A stretch of DNA of 64,000 nucleotides from Seminavis robusta (GCA_903772945.1 CAICTM010000357.1:1-64000); one strand, 5' to 3'; numbered from the stretch's first letter, positions 36,496 through 48,988 are shown. The notes: generated by a model not told the origin, from the letters alone. Made by a program: numbers and translations.

Positions 36496-36562
36496 CAGTG
36501 GGAGCCAGTCCAATTGGAGCATGTGTGCTACCACATTGCTCCGCTTAGAGTCATGGCTACAG
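36496..36562 (+). repeat. isolated copy of repeat unit C
   Basis: This 67-bp stretch matches 35186-35252 with about two substitutions (core CCAGTCCAATTGGAGCATG). It lies 1.3 kb from the main block, without flanking A or B units. Confidence 0.75.
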
Positions 36563-37364
36563 AGCTTGCTTCCGGCACCGTACCGGTACCGGTTGCTACA
36601 GCCCTATCTCCCATCTTCACAGCCTGCTCTCTTCGGCTAGCTAGTAGAATTGGGATTCGATTCCGCCTCTCTGGCTATCGTAGCGTAGCTAGCTGATGGA
36701 TTGATTGTGCTTACTACGATGTACCAGTACTCCAGTTTGGCCTGCACGAAACACAACTCAGCCTTCATCTGTGAGCTGCTATAGGCTTGTCATAATGCAA
36801 CTCATACCATACACAAGCAAGAGTGATGCATATGGCTTTATCGCGAACAATCAAGTGTTCAATAGGACCAGGGTACCGAATCCTCTACGCTGTACAGAGC
36901 CCTCGTCTGATTTCCGTTTCATCTCTCCCTTTCTTTTTCCTGTGTACAGTCGTACCGTAGACCAAAAACTTAATAAAGAATATCCTCCTCAAACTGGTAG
37001 TAGACCCAGAGCCATCAAAACTTTATGCATATTTATACCTATGCATAGCTAGTAGTACCGGTACGGTATCACTGGACTCTTCTCCACAGCAGCAAGAACA
37101 GTGCCGTACTGTATGTCTTGTGTCTCCAGGACCAGCATTGGGGAGGGCTTCCCCACACCCCTCGTTCATGATAAAGATCAACTGTGCGATATGCGGGAAT
37201 TAACAACTCGAGACTTTGGATGACGTAACACTTTCGGTGCGTATCTTTTCTACGTACGTTTCCCGTGGGCAAAGTTGAACTTTTTCACGAGAAGCCATGG
37301 CGCTCCACAACTTCGAATACAAAACATCCATCTTCTTCCTTTTTGGTTAGCTAGCTAGTATACA

Positions 37365-38138
37365 ATGACATCGTTCCGAAGCACCCTTTTGCTCCTTGTT
37401 GCCACCATCGCAGCAAGTTCTGCCTTTGTTGTTCCCTCTGCCGGCCGAGCTAACACCAAGTTGGCCGAGAGTTTTGGATTCGATTTTGCCGAGGATACCT
37501 ACGAGAACCAACCAGACTTCTTGAAGGGAGAGGGAGAATACAAGACATGGGTCGGACAGACAACAGACAACAGTTTCATCAACAGACAGGTTAGTTGAGT
37601 GAGGGACGAGCTGCAAATTTTAATGCTGTTGCCGTGCTCTGAAAAGGGTTCTCACGTGTGACCTCGCTTCTTTTCTTGCCGTTATCATTATTTATTTCCA
37701 TAATAGTACAATGTCATCCGTCGTGTCCGAGAAATGAACTTGTTGAAGACCACCGCTGATGCCGGAATCCTCTCCAAATTGGAAGGCCAAGGACTTGACC
37801 TTGTCACAATTGAAAAGTTGCTTCCCGTCATTGAGGACACCGGAGCCTTGAGCATTGCCGGAAACAACCAACAACTTTTGGTCAACCTCGTCGCACCCCT
37901 TTTGGTCGAGCCTGCTCCTCTTCTTCTGCCTGTTGTTGCCGGAGCTGTCGAGACTGGACCCAGTGCATTCTACCTTGCTTCCGCCGTCTGCCTTGGACTC
38001 GATGCTGCACTCTTCGCCACTGGTGCCGAACTTCCATTCGTTGGTCTGTCTGCCGGTGTCTTCCTTGGACTCTTGTTGGTTCCTTTGGCTGGAGCATCCG
38101 GAGTTGCTGGATACGCCCTTGGAAGCCTTAAGAAATAA
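37365..38138 (+). CDS. DUF1118 / RIQ-like plastid membrane protein
   Basis: Exons 37365-37589 and 37707-38138 give 218 residues. The start is a signal peptide ending in SSA-F-VVP (Phe21), the diatom plastid-entry motif. The mature protein has the paired motif KTTADAGILSKLEGQGLD and LVTIEKLLPVIEDTGALS, which resembles plant DUF1118 proteins, followed by three or four hydrophobic spans rich in Ala, Leu and Gly. In Arabidopsis the DUF1118 proteins RIQ1/RIQ2 influence light-harvesting-complex organisation and thylakoid stacking; whether this holds here is inference. Codon use is strongly biased to C-ending codons with GGA for Gly, pointing to high expression. Confidence 0.7.
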
Positions 38139-39861
38139 GCATACTGCATCAGTGTCTTATTTTTTGGCTGTAAATAAAGGATAAGAAGTCTTAGTTTTGC
38201 ACAATGAGAGATTGGTCCTCTCGTATTCCTTCAAGTGCGGTGCTGCTGCTGAAGCTCGGAAGGACCTTGCTTGGAGTTGATCGCAATTAGTTAATTTCTT
38301 GCCCTTCGCCCCTTCGCCTCGTGGCAGTAACCGTACCGGGTTGAGATTGTGGCGTATTTGATCCAAAGAGGTGGAGGAGCGATGCCACACTGGGAGACAA
38401 AAGAATCGTTACCGTTGTGCCGTCTCTCCTTGAGAACTTTTTACGGGCTATTCCCTGCCCTCAGGCTCTCGTTCTGGACCAAGCTGTTTGTTGCCTGCAG
38501 TCAATGCCTGCACCTGATTACGAGGTACCAGTACATGTATTCACTGCAAACCGAGGGGGTGGCAGTCAGGCATCGAGCATAACTGGTACCTGGTAGTTTC
38601 GGCTGCAGTGAGGGGCGACATGCACCGGTCCTCGAGCTCGAAGTGACCCAGCATAAACAATGCCTTGGCGCGACATTTGAAAGTATTGGCCGGTATACGG
38701 TAAGATCCCGCGTGGCGGAGAAGAGGTAGCCTGTTTTCTGACTGTCTGACGGAGCGCAGTAACAACACGACCAAAATGGCACATGGTACCGGTATGGTAC
38801 GCGTTTTGCGATCACTTGTAGGGGCCGCATACCGCCGTGGCCAGGGCTGCATAGAGGTACTGTGAGGGAGAAATGCAGAGATGCAACTCAGCTAGCTGGT
38901 CAGGGCTACATGGGGGTACCGTTACTGCAAGGGAGAAATGCAGACATGCAACTCCTCCGCTAGTCAGACAGCAAGTAACCGCTTCGCCGTGGGTGCCTTG
39001 AGTGATATGTCATCTTCTTGCTGGGCAGGTCGAGGTGAGGTCCTTCGAGCTATGGCAGTACATGTAGTTGTAAGCACTGATAGCTAGCTAGGACTAAAAC
39101 CTGGAGCTACCTTTTGCGAGGATGTTTCTCGTTTTAGCCCAATGTGACCCTGTCGCTGCTCTGTGGGGGTTGAGGTGGCCAACTGTCCACTCCAAAAAGT
39201 TGATGCATTCAACTTTCTCACCGCGAGAAGGAAAATGGTTGTCGAAAGATAGTACGTACTACAGCAACTCATCATCTGTGAAGTAGATGCAGATCATTCG
39301 TATGGGAAATGCCAATGTACTCGGCGGTAGGCCTCTATCATGTCTCATCTACATGATGTTTCCTTGCGCTCAGTGACAATCCCCGGGAAAGAAAATCGCA
39401 AATACACAGCATTGGTGGGACTTCGGGCCACCCGCCTTGTGACCTCACTGAAACCTCATTAGCTATGCACAACGTTCATGCACGGATAACACTCGTCGCC
39501 CAATTCCATTTGCCTTGCTGGCAAACATATCATTGTACTCGAGCACCGTGCCTGATGCATGCAGAGATGAAAGGCGTCATCAAGGTGCACAGTAGCCACC
39601 AAATTTTGGTGCCGGCCGTTGCACCCGTGCTATCTATCCGTGCAACACTTGATCAAACAGATGGCACATGCAACCGCAAGCTGGTAGCTATACTACCGTA
39701 TGGATCGATCCCGTTGTCGCAAAATGGTTGTGATGTTATAAATTTAGACTATTACTTCCAGCCGAGTGCGCAACGGAAAGTATCTATGAGATAAAGAGAA
39801 AAATACAATTGCCTAGTCTATACCGTAGGCTTAGGCTTGACAGTCATCTCCGCGTATTCCA
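38139..39861. other. 1.7-kb intergenic region
   Basis: No supported gene; several overlapping short frames on both strands look like chance. It contains a tandem duplication at 38839-38953 and repeated GGTACC/CTAG words. Confidence 0.45.
38839..38953 (+). repeat. tandem duplication of about 52-56 bp
   Basis: 38839-38888 and 38898-38953 share the order GG-CAGGGCT-CAT-G-GGTAC, then (A)GGGAGAAATGCAGA-ATGCAACT, with several substitutions and a short insertion in the second copy. The copies are separated by GCTAGCTG. Confidence 0.6.
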
Positions 39862-40867
39862 TCATGCTATTTGTGGTCTTGTTTGTCCGTACTCGTCGGC
39901 TTCCCGGCGTTTCCCCTTCGATGCCAATGCTCTTCGTGGGCCAAAGTAACCCCCTGAAGGCTTAATGTTTTGGGCCAAGAACTCCGATAGTCGATCTACA
40001 AACATAGGTCGAACTTCTGCATGGACATTGTTGTGGCCCATACCATCAATAAATAGTGGTTTTGCTTGGCATGTTGGCGGCAGGGCAGCAAAGAGTCGCT
40101 CTGAGTGATGAAAGGGGACAATTTGGTCACTTCTTCCATGCACTAATATAACGGGTGATCCAATCATAGGAGCAAAGTCAATGTTTGGGAACTTGTCCCC
40201 GTAGACTGTACAACCAGTGTCTATCACCACTCTGTATACCGATAGAAAGGGTGCATGTAGGATCACGCCTCCTACTGGACCATCATCGTCCACTCCCTTT
40301 ACGCTGGCAGTCTTGGAAGCCAAGTAGCAGGATGGACCTGATCCCAGTGATCGACCATAGAGGACAATGTTTTGTGCTGGCACGCCAAGCTCATTTCGAA
40401 GATAGTCGTAGGCAGCATCAATATCGGCATAGCAATGGTTCTCTGATGGGTCGCCTGTAGAGATTGGAAGAGGCGAGGTTAGATCCAACCATCAACATCC
40501 ATCACTGCACACATCTTCGTCAGTGACACTTACCTTCATCGTAGGCCATGCCGTAGCCAGTGTAGTCATAAGCAAAGAGATTGACTTGCAGCATCTTGCT
40601 CAGGAACTTGCACCATGGGTATATACTTCCCAAGTCTTCGGCATTCGCATGCGAATAGAGGATTGTTATACCTTGATCCGGCCCTGACGCTCGTATCTCA
40701 CTAGCTGATAGCGACTTGCAACTCTCCACCCCTCCTTTCCGTCTGTAACCAATGTAGAAGGACGGAATCTTCGACCCCAGTTTCGTGTTCAGCCATACGA
40801 TCTTGTGCTCCTTCAGCTTGGAAGGCGGTGGGGGTTGGAAGAGTAGAGTACTCACTGCGTCCCCCAT
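39862..40867 (-). CDS. ABHD17-like alpha/beta hydrolase
   Basis: Exons 40534-40867 and 39862-40454 give 308 residues. The fold shows the family order: ILYSHANAEDLG (oxyanion region), AYDYTGYGMAYDEG, then NHCYADIDAAYDYLRNELG. Next come the nucleophile elbow GRSLGSG (Ser147), VILHAPFLSVYRV, FPNIDFAPMIGSPVILVHG, the acid in GRSDQIVPF and the base in GMGHNNVH. Animal ABHD17 enzymes remove palmitate from proteins at membranes. Here the N-terminal Cys cluster used for their own palmitoylation is missing (start MGDAVSTLLF), so membrane recruitment would need another route. A basic C-terminal tail ends the protein. Depalmitoylase activity is inferred. Confidence 0.88.
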
Positions 40868-42926
40868 CGTGGATGACTATTTGTGATGATTGAGCGAGTT
40901 GTGTGTTTCTGTTTGTCCTGTCGTTTGATATGACAGTACTGTAGATTGCAGCTATGATATCTGTATAAGATCTCCACGCTCCTTTCAGCTTGACCAAGGC
41001 GCCTAATGCGGTGTGACAGTGAACTATTCCGAATGATGGGAACTCGCCCAAAGTTGTGTGATGGCTGCCGAGAAGGATGCTGAGGACAACTCCGCCTACA
41101 GAGGAAGAAGCTGATTGCTGATTGCTTTTTATAAGGACAGAACACGCCGATCAATCAAATCATACAAGAAGTGACAACTAACAAACCACAACAGGTTGTT
41201 GCCGTTTCGATGACAACTACAGACAGCGAAGAGTTGCCACCGTGAAGAGATGAGACCAACGAGGAGAGCTCCAGCGTACAATCTGTAGGAAAAAACCGTT
41301 GGGCCTGGAATTTTCTCTGGCAAGGGTTCAAACTCTTAGCGTTGGGAGCGGTCTTGCGCTCGGGCCTCGGGACTTTTTAGGGGCCTAACGCTCTTTTCAA
41401 ATTACTTAGAGAAAAGTCCCGCTTCCAAGCATTTTTTCAGTGTCACACCAAAAGGGGGTGGCGACGGCTGATGTCAAGAAAATTCCCCCAAAACAAAGAG
41501 TTGTCTTGGCACTACAGTAACGGCAGGACTTGGCCTTCCAGCTCCCGCCAATTTTTCGGCTGAGCACACTCAAAGCAGCACCCACGGCTTCAGGGGCAAG
41601 TTGGGGTTGGGTTGACGGCGCACTGCCAAAAGGCTTCGTTGAGCCTCGCTAGCTAGGTAAGCCTTTGCAACTGGAACACTGGAACAGGCTGGATGGTGCA
41701 GATGCTGGCAGCAGGTATCAAGCGAAAGGTTCCGCCTTCTTCCCGAGGAAGCTCTTCCCTTGTCCTCGCCCAGGCCAAAACAGTAAAACCTATCGGAGGA
41801 TCCGTCCCTCTCCTGCTAAACTTTGCTACAGTACCTATAATCTAGCTAGCTACCGGTACCCATGATAAAGCTCTAGCTACTTGGATCCTACAAGTTTACT
41901 ACCAGTACCAATGCTAAATTTAGTTGATGGGCCAACGAAGGCATCAGCTTTGCTTGTTCTGACAGTCACACATCAAACCGAGACATTCTCGTGTCATCCC
42001 TTCTTTGGAGTTTTTAAGAGAAGCCTATCTCCATAGAAAAGTTTGGTTATTACGTTTGTCAACCCGTTGGAATGAACAATCAATGCCTCGTCTAAACAAT
42101 CTCCAACAGGTGGCAGAATAGCCGGCAGACAACAGGCTCAAGTCCCGGACCAGCAGAAGAGAAGGCAACCCAAGTCCCGGTAGAACTGCTATTGTGTGCT
42201 TTGGATAATCCACTCCCGAGCTTCCATCCGCAAGCAAGATGAGCACGTGTTGACCGGCACTGTAGGGGGGGAAGTAGGACCAAACTTCACAACCTCAATA
42301 GATCTCAAGTCTCTGAGCTGGACTGGTAGCAGGCAAGATCTAGTTGCCGGCTCTAGAGTGCTGGTAAGCCCCGGGATCTTCTTGCATCCTCAAAGGAGAT
42401 GGCAAGGATATGGGAAAGAACCGGCAGCGCCCCTTCTCCCACTCATTCTCCCCCAATGTTTATTGAGAGACTGCCACAAGAAGCCTAGATCCTACTGTAG
42501 CTGGCTGAGGTGGTACCGGTATCTTTTATGCAGACGGTAGGCACATTCATTCACAGGGGAAGCTGAGCATGCTGAGCCGGAGCCCAGGTGGACGGTGGAC
42601 GACGACGACGACGAAACGACGACGTGCCAATGCCACGGTCGTTCAAGGCACAGCAGCCCAGCACAAGACATGCTCGGCTGCGACTGGGACGAGAGACGGG
42701 AAAGGACGATCAAAGATTTATTCGTGCACCAGAACTACTGTATTGTCAAAAAGACATGCACTCACTATGTAGTCAAAATTACACAAAATCAAAGGTTGTC
42801 GTCGCTATCTATCTTGTAGCAAGCTGGCTTCGGCTCTATTCCCTCATGTCATCCAAAACTGTGTACCTGGTATGTCAAACTCCTTTCAATCCACGTAAAC
42901 GTTGATTGCTTTCGTGTGATTGCTTC
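40868..42926. other. 2-kb intergenic region
   Basis: No supported gene. It contains a 10-bp perfect inverted repeat at 41368-41421, an ACG trinucleotide run near 42598-42620 and CTAG/GGTACC words. Short frames on both strands lack features. Confidence 0.45.
41368..41421. repeat. perfect inverted repeat, 10-bp arms
   Basis: CGGGACTTTT at 41368-41377 is the exact reverse complement of AAAAGTCCCG at 41412-41421, with a 34-nt spacer. It could be the end structure of a small non-autonomous element or a stem-loop; no flanking target duplication was found. Confidence 0.5.
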
Positions 42927-45016
42927 CTAGCTCAATGTCTGCCAAACCTCGACCCTCTCGTAGAGCGCGGGGCGAATCGAGAGAAACCGGTGTCCCGTTT
43001 TGTGAGTCTTCTTTTCCTGCAACACGAGTTTCTCCATTCCATCAGAGCTGCGACTTCCGTCGTCTTCCAAGCATCCTCCTTCTGAGGAGCTATCGCAGGA
43101 TCGTAGTTCCTGCAAGTAGATTGTTTCGGAGGAGGTTGTGTGCAGTTGGATAAGCGGTTCACAGCATCCCACCAATGCTTTGGGATAAATGTCAAAGCTG
43201 CCGTGGCATTTGATGGTGACACTGCCGAGTCTGACCTGTATTTCAATCGATCCGACCCTAGAGGCACGGACATGATGAGGTAGCACTTTAGCAGGAACGA
43301 CTTCGACGTCCTCGTCTCCAAAAAGGTCGCGACTGTACGCAAGAAAACCAAGAAGGGAAGTGAGAGTCGTGTTCACCTCAAGGACATGCCAATGGATTGC
43401 CACCATATTTAATTGATTACTCACACAATAAAGTAAGCATCGCCACCAGTGCCCGTCCGAGAGGCGGCAATCAAGAGTCGTCTCGTGAGCAGATCGACCG
43501 TGGACAAATGAAAGGATGCTCGACGATTCTTGAACTTGTTGTTGTTATTGTCGGGTTCAATCGAGATAAAGGAAGGACGATCCTCGAAGCATCCAGCATC
43601 TTCGGAGGGTTCTGCTTCCTCCTCTTCCTCTTCGTAATCGATTGCCTTGGAAGTCTGTTTCTTGGTATGAGTATTGCTGGGTGGTGTTGCCGTCAAGGTC
43701 CTCGAATTGAGTGACTGCGACAAGAGACTAATTAAATCTTTGCGACTCGTGACGGGTGGCAAGACATGTCCATTAATGGTGATGATTTCTCGCTGCAGAT
43801 CCATAATGGCTTGACGTACGGCATCTGGATTGTTACAGAGCGAGTCATTGGCATGCGAGGGTGCCAATTCGATATTCTGCAAATCGTTTCGAAATCCCTG
43901 ACAGACTTCTAGTAAGTGTCCAATGGAGAGGAATTCGACCGTCTTGAGATAGCGTCTCATGTTTCCATCCAAGCTGGACGCCAACATGCGTTCCAATTCA
44001 CATCCTGCCTCGTGGACTTTCCACTCGGATTGCAGATACCGAATGTAGTTGGTGACCATGGGAGTGAGGCGCGTTTCGGCGGATGCTTCGGGCGAAGACA
44101 AAAAGGCCAAGGAGGCAAAGGAAGTCGAGTGTTCGTACTCGTTGACAATGCGTCGAATGACACGATGCAAGTCTTCTCCTACAAACTCGACCGCCAGCAA
44201 TTCTTTGGTGAGCGTCACTAGTAGTGTGGTGAGGACTGGACTGAGGGATTGCACGCATCCAATGGTGGAGACAAAGGAGGATACAATCATTCCCGCGCGA
44301 GCTCGAATGGCTCGATCGGGTTCGACCGACAAGACACATTCCCGTTCCAACGATCGGACGCGATAGAGAGTGCGAATGTACAACTCGAGTCGAATGAGGA
44401 GACCATGTTCTCGAATTTGAGGTTGCGGCTTTTTGCGAAGACTGTTGGAATCGACGCCGCTGGATACGGATCGTAGCAGTGCCTGGCCGTGATGATTGAG
44501 GGATGTCAGTACAGGAGATGAAATTTCTTTAGGTGGTTGTTGTTGTGGTTGTTCCTCATTGTTGTTGTGATTGGAAGAAGCGGATGATACGGAGGAACTG
44601 GGAGAAGTTGCTCTCGTTGGAGCGTGGGAAGATGATCGTTCCACGTCGGAAGGGACAGAGATTTCCACGCTTTTCAAGAAGGCTTCCATGCGAGCCTTGT
44701 CCCTTCTTGCCAGGGAATCGTAGACATCTCGACTTTCCTTGTGATCCATGGAGAGGTGCCAGGAAGACTGGTCTAGCAGCTTGTTGTTGTTGTTGCTGTT
44801 GCTGCCATCCATACATTTCTTTTCTTCTTGGCTTGCACTGATGCTACCGGTAGAACAAGGCACCTCGGCGTTATCGAGGCCAAGCAAGACACCCCTGGTC
44901 AAGGAGAGCACTGGTCTTCGCAGGTACTTGTCCACATTGGAAGCGTGAGGGTTGTGGGGATCTTGATGCTGGAAATACCAGCTCACCACTTCTTGAGCGA
45001 TTCCTCGGGCATTCAT
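42927..45016 (-). CDS. large unrecognised protein with conserved-looking C-terminal domain
   Basis: Exons 43425-45016 and 42927-43332 join in phase to 665 residues; the start is the ATG of MNARGIAQEVVSW. The first 200 residues include Asn, Ser/Pro and Gln-rich low-complexity stretches. Residues about 215-470 are helical (RLELYIRTLYRVRSLERE and similar). An acidic run (EEEEEEAEPSEDAG) follows near 495. The last 150 residues form a compact domain containing GGDAYFIVRDLFGDEDVEVV, GSIEIQVRLGSVTIKCHGSF and EPLIQLHTT, which reads like a well-kept beta-rich module. No signal peptide or membrane span. I cannot name the family. Confidence 0.7.
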
Positions 45017-46235
45017 CGTCACAGTTAAACTTGGGTTTTCAAACAATCTTCTCTCTTTCTTGAAAGTCAAAAAAGAAAGTTCAGGTAATGAACAGATCGG
45101 CAACACAATGGATAATAGCTCTTATTAGCTTGTAGATGGATGGATATCGCGACTCCCAACAAGCAAACAAACGGAGTCTCTTGGGCTACCCAGGGATGAT
45201 GACAAGCAAGCAGCAGGTTTGCGGAAGAAGAAAATGAGAAGCGAGCTGAGGCAGGTTTGCGGAAGAAAATGGGAAGAAAGAATGGCAGTTGACATGGGAA
45301 TTTGGTTGTCAACCAAAGCAGTCACGTGAGAGCTCGTGAAATCTGTCCTGGGATCGCCGAAAAAGAAGTACACTCCTCACTCATACTTAAGATAAGTGGG
45401 TTTAAGATACCAAGTACCGGTACCATCCAACAGCTCAACTTTTTAGAAATAAATGTTAGGATGGTCTACTAGCTAGCTAGCCTTACACACTCAGATTTCC
45501 CAGACCAGTAAGATAAGCTACGAGTATCAATGTCTCAAATCCTAAGCTAATACTACTACTATGTGGGGAGTGAGGGCAGCTAGTACCCACTACCTTCCAA
45601 ATCACCATCTGCATCCAAGTCCTCCATATCCCCATCTTGGGGTGCCTCCTCTATTAATACCACAACATCTTTGGTTTCATCGATTTTGGCTTTGCACCTT
45701 TGCCTTATTGGGCAAAGGGTGGTGGCTCCTCACTGTCTGAGGGAATGGTTAGTAGTATGGTAGGGGTATGTGGCAATAGCTGCTAGTGGCAATAAGATAT
45801 GAAAGATACTGAGATTGGGCTGCTTGTAAGATAATGACTCGACTCAGTGTGGCTATTGATGATTCTATAAGATTCCTCTAGTCTTGGACTCTGAATAAAG
45901 TTATCTTATAAATGAGGTAGATATAAGTGTAAGTGATGACGTGGCAGAAGTCATTCCCAATTGTTGAAAAGGAGATTAGGTAAATTTTGAAACATAAAAT
46001 CATTAATTATTCAAGTATTTTACCGCAGATACCTTTATTCATTCAAGCAGTAGTCACCTCGTCGACGGTTAAATTCACGCGCCTTGTTCCGGAAAAAGAC
46101 ATTTGTTCTTTCTGCCGGCTTACTGAAGATTTGGATTTTGATATCCAGTTCATCACCAACCAAGAAGGGTATCTTTGATCCTGGTTGCCATCAAACCTCA
46201 AACCTCTCGACATTCATTTATTGCTGTCTTTGCTG
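45017..46235. promoter_or_regulatory. divergent 1.2-kb region
   Basis: Lies between the starts of the unrecognised gene (-) and the AAA ATPase gene (+), so both promoters are expected here. CTAG words occur near 45470 and a GGTACC word near 45417. No gene is supported; a 63-codon plus frame at 45987-46178 has no features. Confidence 0.4.
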
Positions 46236-48988
46236 ATGGCCTCATCGTTTGAAGATGGCCCTCCGGTTGCTTTGGGGTATTCCGTCCTGGCATTTGTCCA
46301 AGTGATTCCAATTCTGACAGATAATAGTGATGCAGACAGAGGAACAGCACAAGTGGCCTTGTCATCGCCGTTTGTCAAAATCAAGCTGCAACGGCTATCG
46401 AGGAGGCGCAAGTTGGGGATAAAATGGGATTCTACGACAGAAGATGGGGAAGGGTCGACAGAATCCAAGGACCAGAAAACACAAATTCGAGAATCAGTGA
46501 CTGCGAATCGACTGAAACGAGGTTTTCTATACTCGACCCAACGACAATCCATGCAAGGTCAATTGGATGATCGGCCTACCCTGTCATTTCCTTCTGAAGA
46601 TCCTCTGGTATTGCAGCCCATTCCGTGCCTTGTCATTGCCCACGCTGTGATGGAAGGAATGAAGTTTCAAGGACGAAATGCAGTGGCAGTGATACTTGAT
46701 GGGACGCTAGTAAGGGTCTTGCCCGCCATACCAGCTAGTTCTATTGGTCGCAATCCCTCCAGTTCGTCCTTACTGGAAAAACTCGTGGGAGAAGCTGCGT
46801 ACTCTCCTCTCTCAAAGGAACTGTGCCTGGAAATGGAACATAATAATGACCCACAAACCATCCAAGAACTGCAATTGCGCATGTTACTGTTACTCGCAGA
46901 GCCAATTCACATTGGGACCACAGCGGATGCACTGTCGCAACTCGAGCAACAGAGCAAACGACAGCATGCCTTGGCATCTGCGATTCGAACGTATTCTCAG
47001 CAAAAACGACATGGTCCTGGTACTAATATTGATGGAGGATATAATGTCCATCGCACGACAACTAAAAAACAATCAGCAACAGATCAACAGGAACAACTCC
47101 CATCCATTCTGAGAGATGGCGCCTTGTTGGTACACAGCCCTGACCATGCAGCAGGAAAGACTACCCTCGTCAGGTACATTGCTCAAGAATGCTTGAAATG
47201 CAATGTGGTTCATGTCATTCAACCAGCCGCCCTGCTGGCCAAGTACGGATCGCAAGCCGATGCTGGACTTGAATCCACAATGCATGCCATTGTCACAACT
47301 GCCGCTGTCGCAAAACAGGCTACAATCTGTATTATTCTGGATCACTTCCAGGCCATGATGCCACCGGCACTATCATTGACTTCTGGGGCGGGAGATGCTG
47401 CTGTTCCTGTGTTGCATGCAATGGCGGCACAACTCAAATCCTTGATCTTGTCGATCCAACGCAGTCGACAGTTTCCGTTTCCAACCAAGAATTCGCTCTA
47501 CAATGTTGCAGGAAAGGGTGGATTTGTGTTTTCGGTACGACTCTGTTTGGTGGCCATTGTCACGTGTCCCGATAATGGATGGCGGTCGGCTGGGGTGACA
47601 GGTACTAGTAGCACGGGAATTCTCAATGCCCTGCCTATGGGGACCTATCGTCTCCCAGCCTTGAATGCGGCAACTCGAATAAGGGCATTTGAAAGAGCGT
47701 TGGAACGAGAACGAATCGAGCTGGCGGACAACGATGCTAGGCAGCAAGTTCAAACTCTGGCCGTGGCAGCTCTTTGGGCCAAAGGTCGCCAATTCACTCT
47801 AGTGGCAAAAAGGTTGCAACGACTGATAGCTCTAGAGGGTACGTGCGCAGCCGCCACAGCCGAACAGGTTCAGCAAGCATTTGACTTTTATGCCAGTGGT
47901 AAGCCGGGTGGGACACAACTTGTTGCACGACAAAGAGCATCATCATCCAAGTTGGATCCGTTCTCTTCGGTTGGTGGCACGGGAGAGGCCAAGAAAGCTT
48001 TGCTCGATGCTTTAACCTTGGATGCCTCCAAGAGAGCTTTGCTAGACTCGATGGGGCTGGATTCTCCAATTGGAGTACTTCTTTATGGTGAGTGTGCTCT
48101 TTCCACATAGCGCAATGATGCTTTTCGTCAAACCTAACTTCAGAGTCCGCTTGTCCACAGGTCCACCTGGCTGCGGTAAGGAATCGAATCGTTGTCAAGA
48201 TCGTGCATGTCAACTTCCGGGCTCACTGTCCATGGCTGACCTTCCTTACTTTGACTGGGCTTCCTTACGTTTGCATTGCAGGAAAGACGTTGCTTGCCAA
48301 GGCTGTAGCATCATACTTAGGAGCCGACAACCAACTGTTGGGAGGGGCGTTTATTCCGCTGAACTCGAGCGATATCGTTCAGTCGGCGGTTGGGGAGAGT
48401 GAAAAGCTCATTGTGAATGCTTTTGTGGCGGCACGAGACAATGCTCCTTCAGTTATCTTTATTGATGAGTTCCAGGCTCTATTCATGGAACGGAGTAGCA
48501 GTGGAAGCTCAAAACTTTCGAGCACACTTTTGCAGTGCATGGATGATGTCAAGCAATGGAGGAAAGCCAACAAGTCAGTGTCGACGGCACCAACAGGGTC
48601 GTCCAAGACTGTAGTAGTGCTCGGCGCGACAAACACACCGTGGATGTTGGATAAGAGTTTTCTTCGGCCTGGACGTTTTGATCGCATCATTCATGTTGGT
48701 CTGCCATCAGAACGTGATCGTGAAGCGATTCTGGGTGTGCATATCGGAAGAATGCGCATCAAGGGAGGAAAAGATGCCGTGCCAACCATCAGCAAACATG
48801 TAGCCAACAAAACAGAGGGGTACAGTGGTGCTGATCTCGCTGCGTTATGCAACTCTGCTGCCATACGAGCCCTCATCGAGAAGTGCGACTGCATAGAGGA
48901 GCAGCACTTTCTTGAGGAGGTTGAAAAGAAAACTGGCGGAAGCAGCAATTCACAATTAGTGCTACGCAACCAGAGTTGGAGGCCATGA
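46236..48988 (+). CDS. tandem AAA+ ATPase, CDC48/AFG2-like, with a 15-nt micro-exon
   Basis: Exons 46236-48087, 48161-48175 and 48282-48988 join to 857 residues. The 15-nt second exon plus its borders encodes the Walker A loop GPPGCGKT of the second ATPase domain. That domain continues with SDIVQSAVGESEK, Walker B IFIDEFQALF, GATNTPWMLDKSFLRPGRFD (sensor 1 to Arg finger) and a small helical lid. The first ATPase domain (from about residue 290) keeps a rough fold, SPDHAAGKTT near 303, but its Walker A is non-canonical and Walker B reads IILDHFQA, so it probably does not hydrolyse ATP. The N-terminal 250 residues are unrecognised. Peroxisomal PEX1 was considered but motifs fit the CDC48/AFG2 branch better. 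Confidence 0.8.

Larger units (their letters stand above)
34461..37364. other. 2.9-kb gene-poor region with interspersed repeats
   Basis: No supported gene. It contains the A/B/C repeat family described separately and many CTAG/GGTACC words. A 187-codon frame (35492-36055) has mixed composition and no feature. DUF1118 regulation must lie near its right end. Confidence 0.5.

Noticed and set aside
39465-39794. 109-codon plus frame in the 38-40 kb gap
   Set aside because: No recognisable feature, and neighbouring frames of similar size occur by chance in the same region.
41290-41345. tRNA-like box B (GGTTCAAACTC)
   Set aside because: No matching box A, cloverleaf or acceptor stem could be built around it.
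46236-48988. Peroxisomal PEX1 identity for the AAA ATPase
   Set aside because: Second-domain motifs (SDIVQSAVGESEK, IFIDEFQALF) fit the CDC48/AFG2 branch better, and no PEX1 N-terminal domain was recognised.
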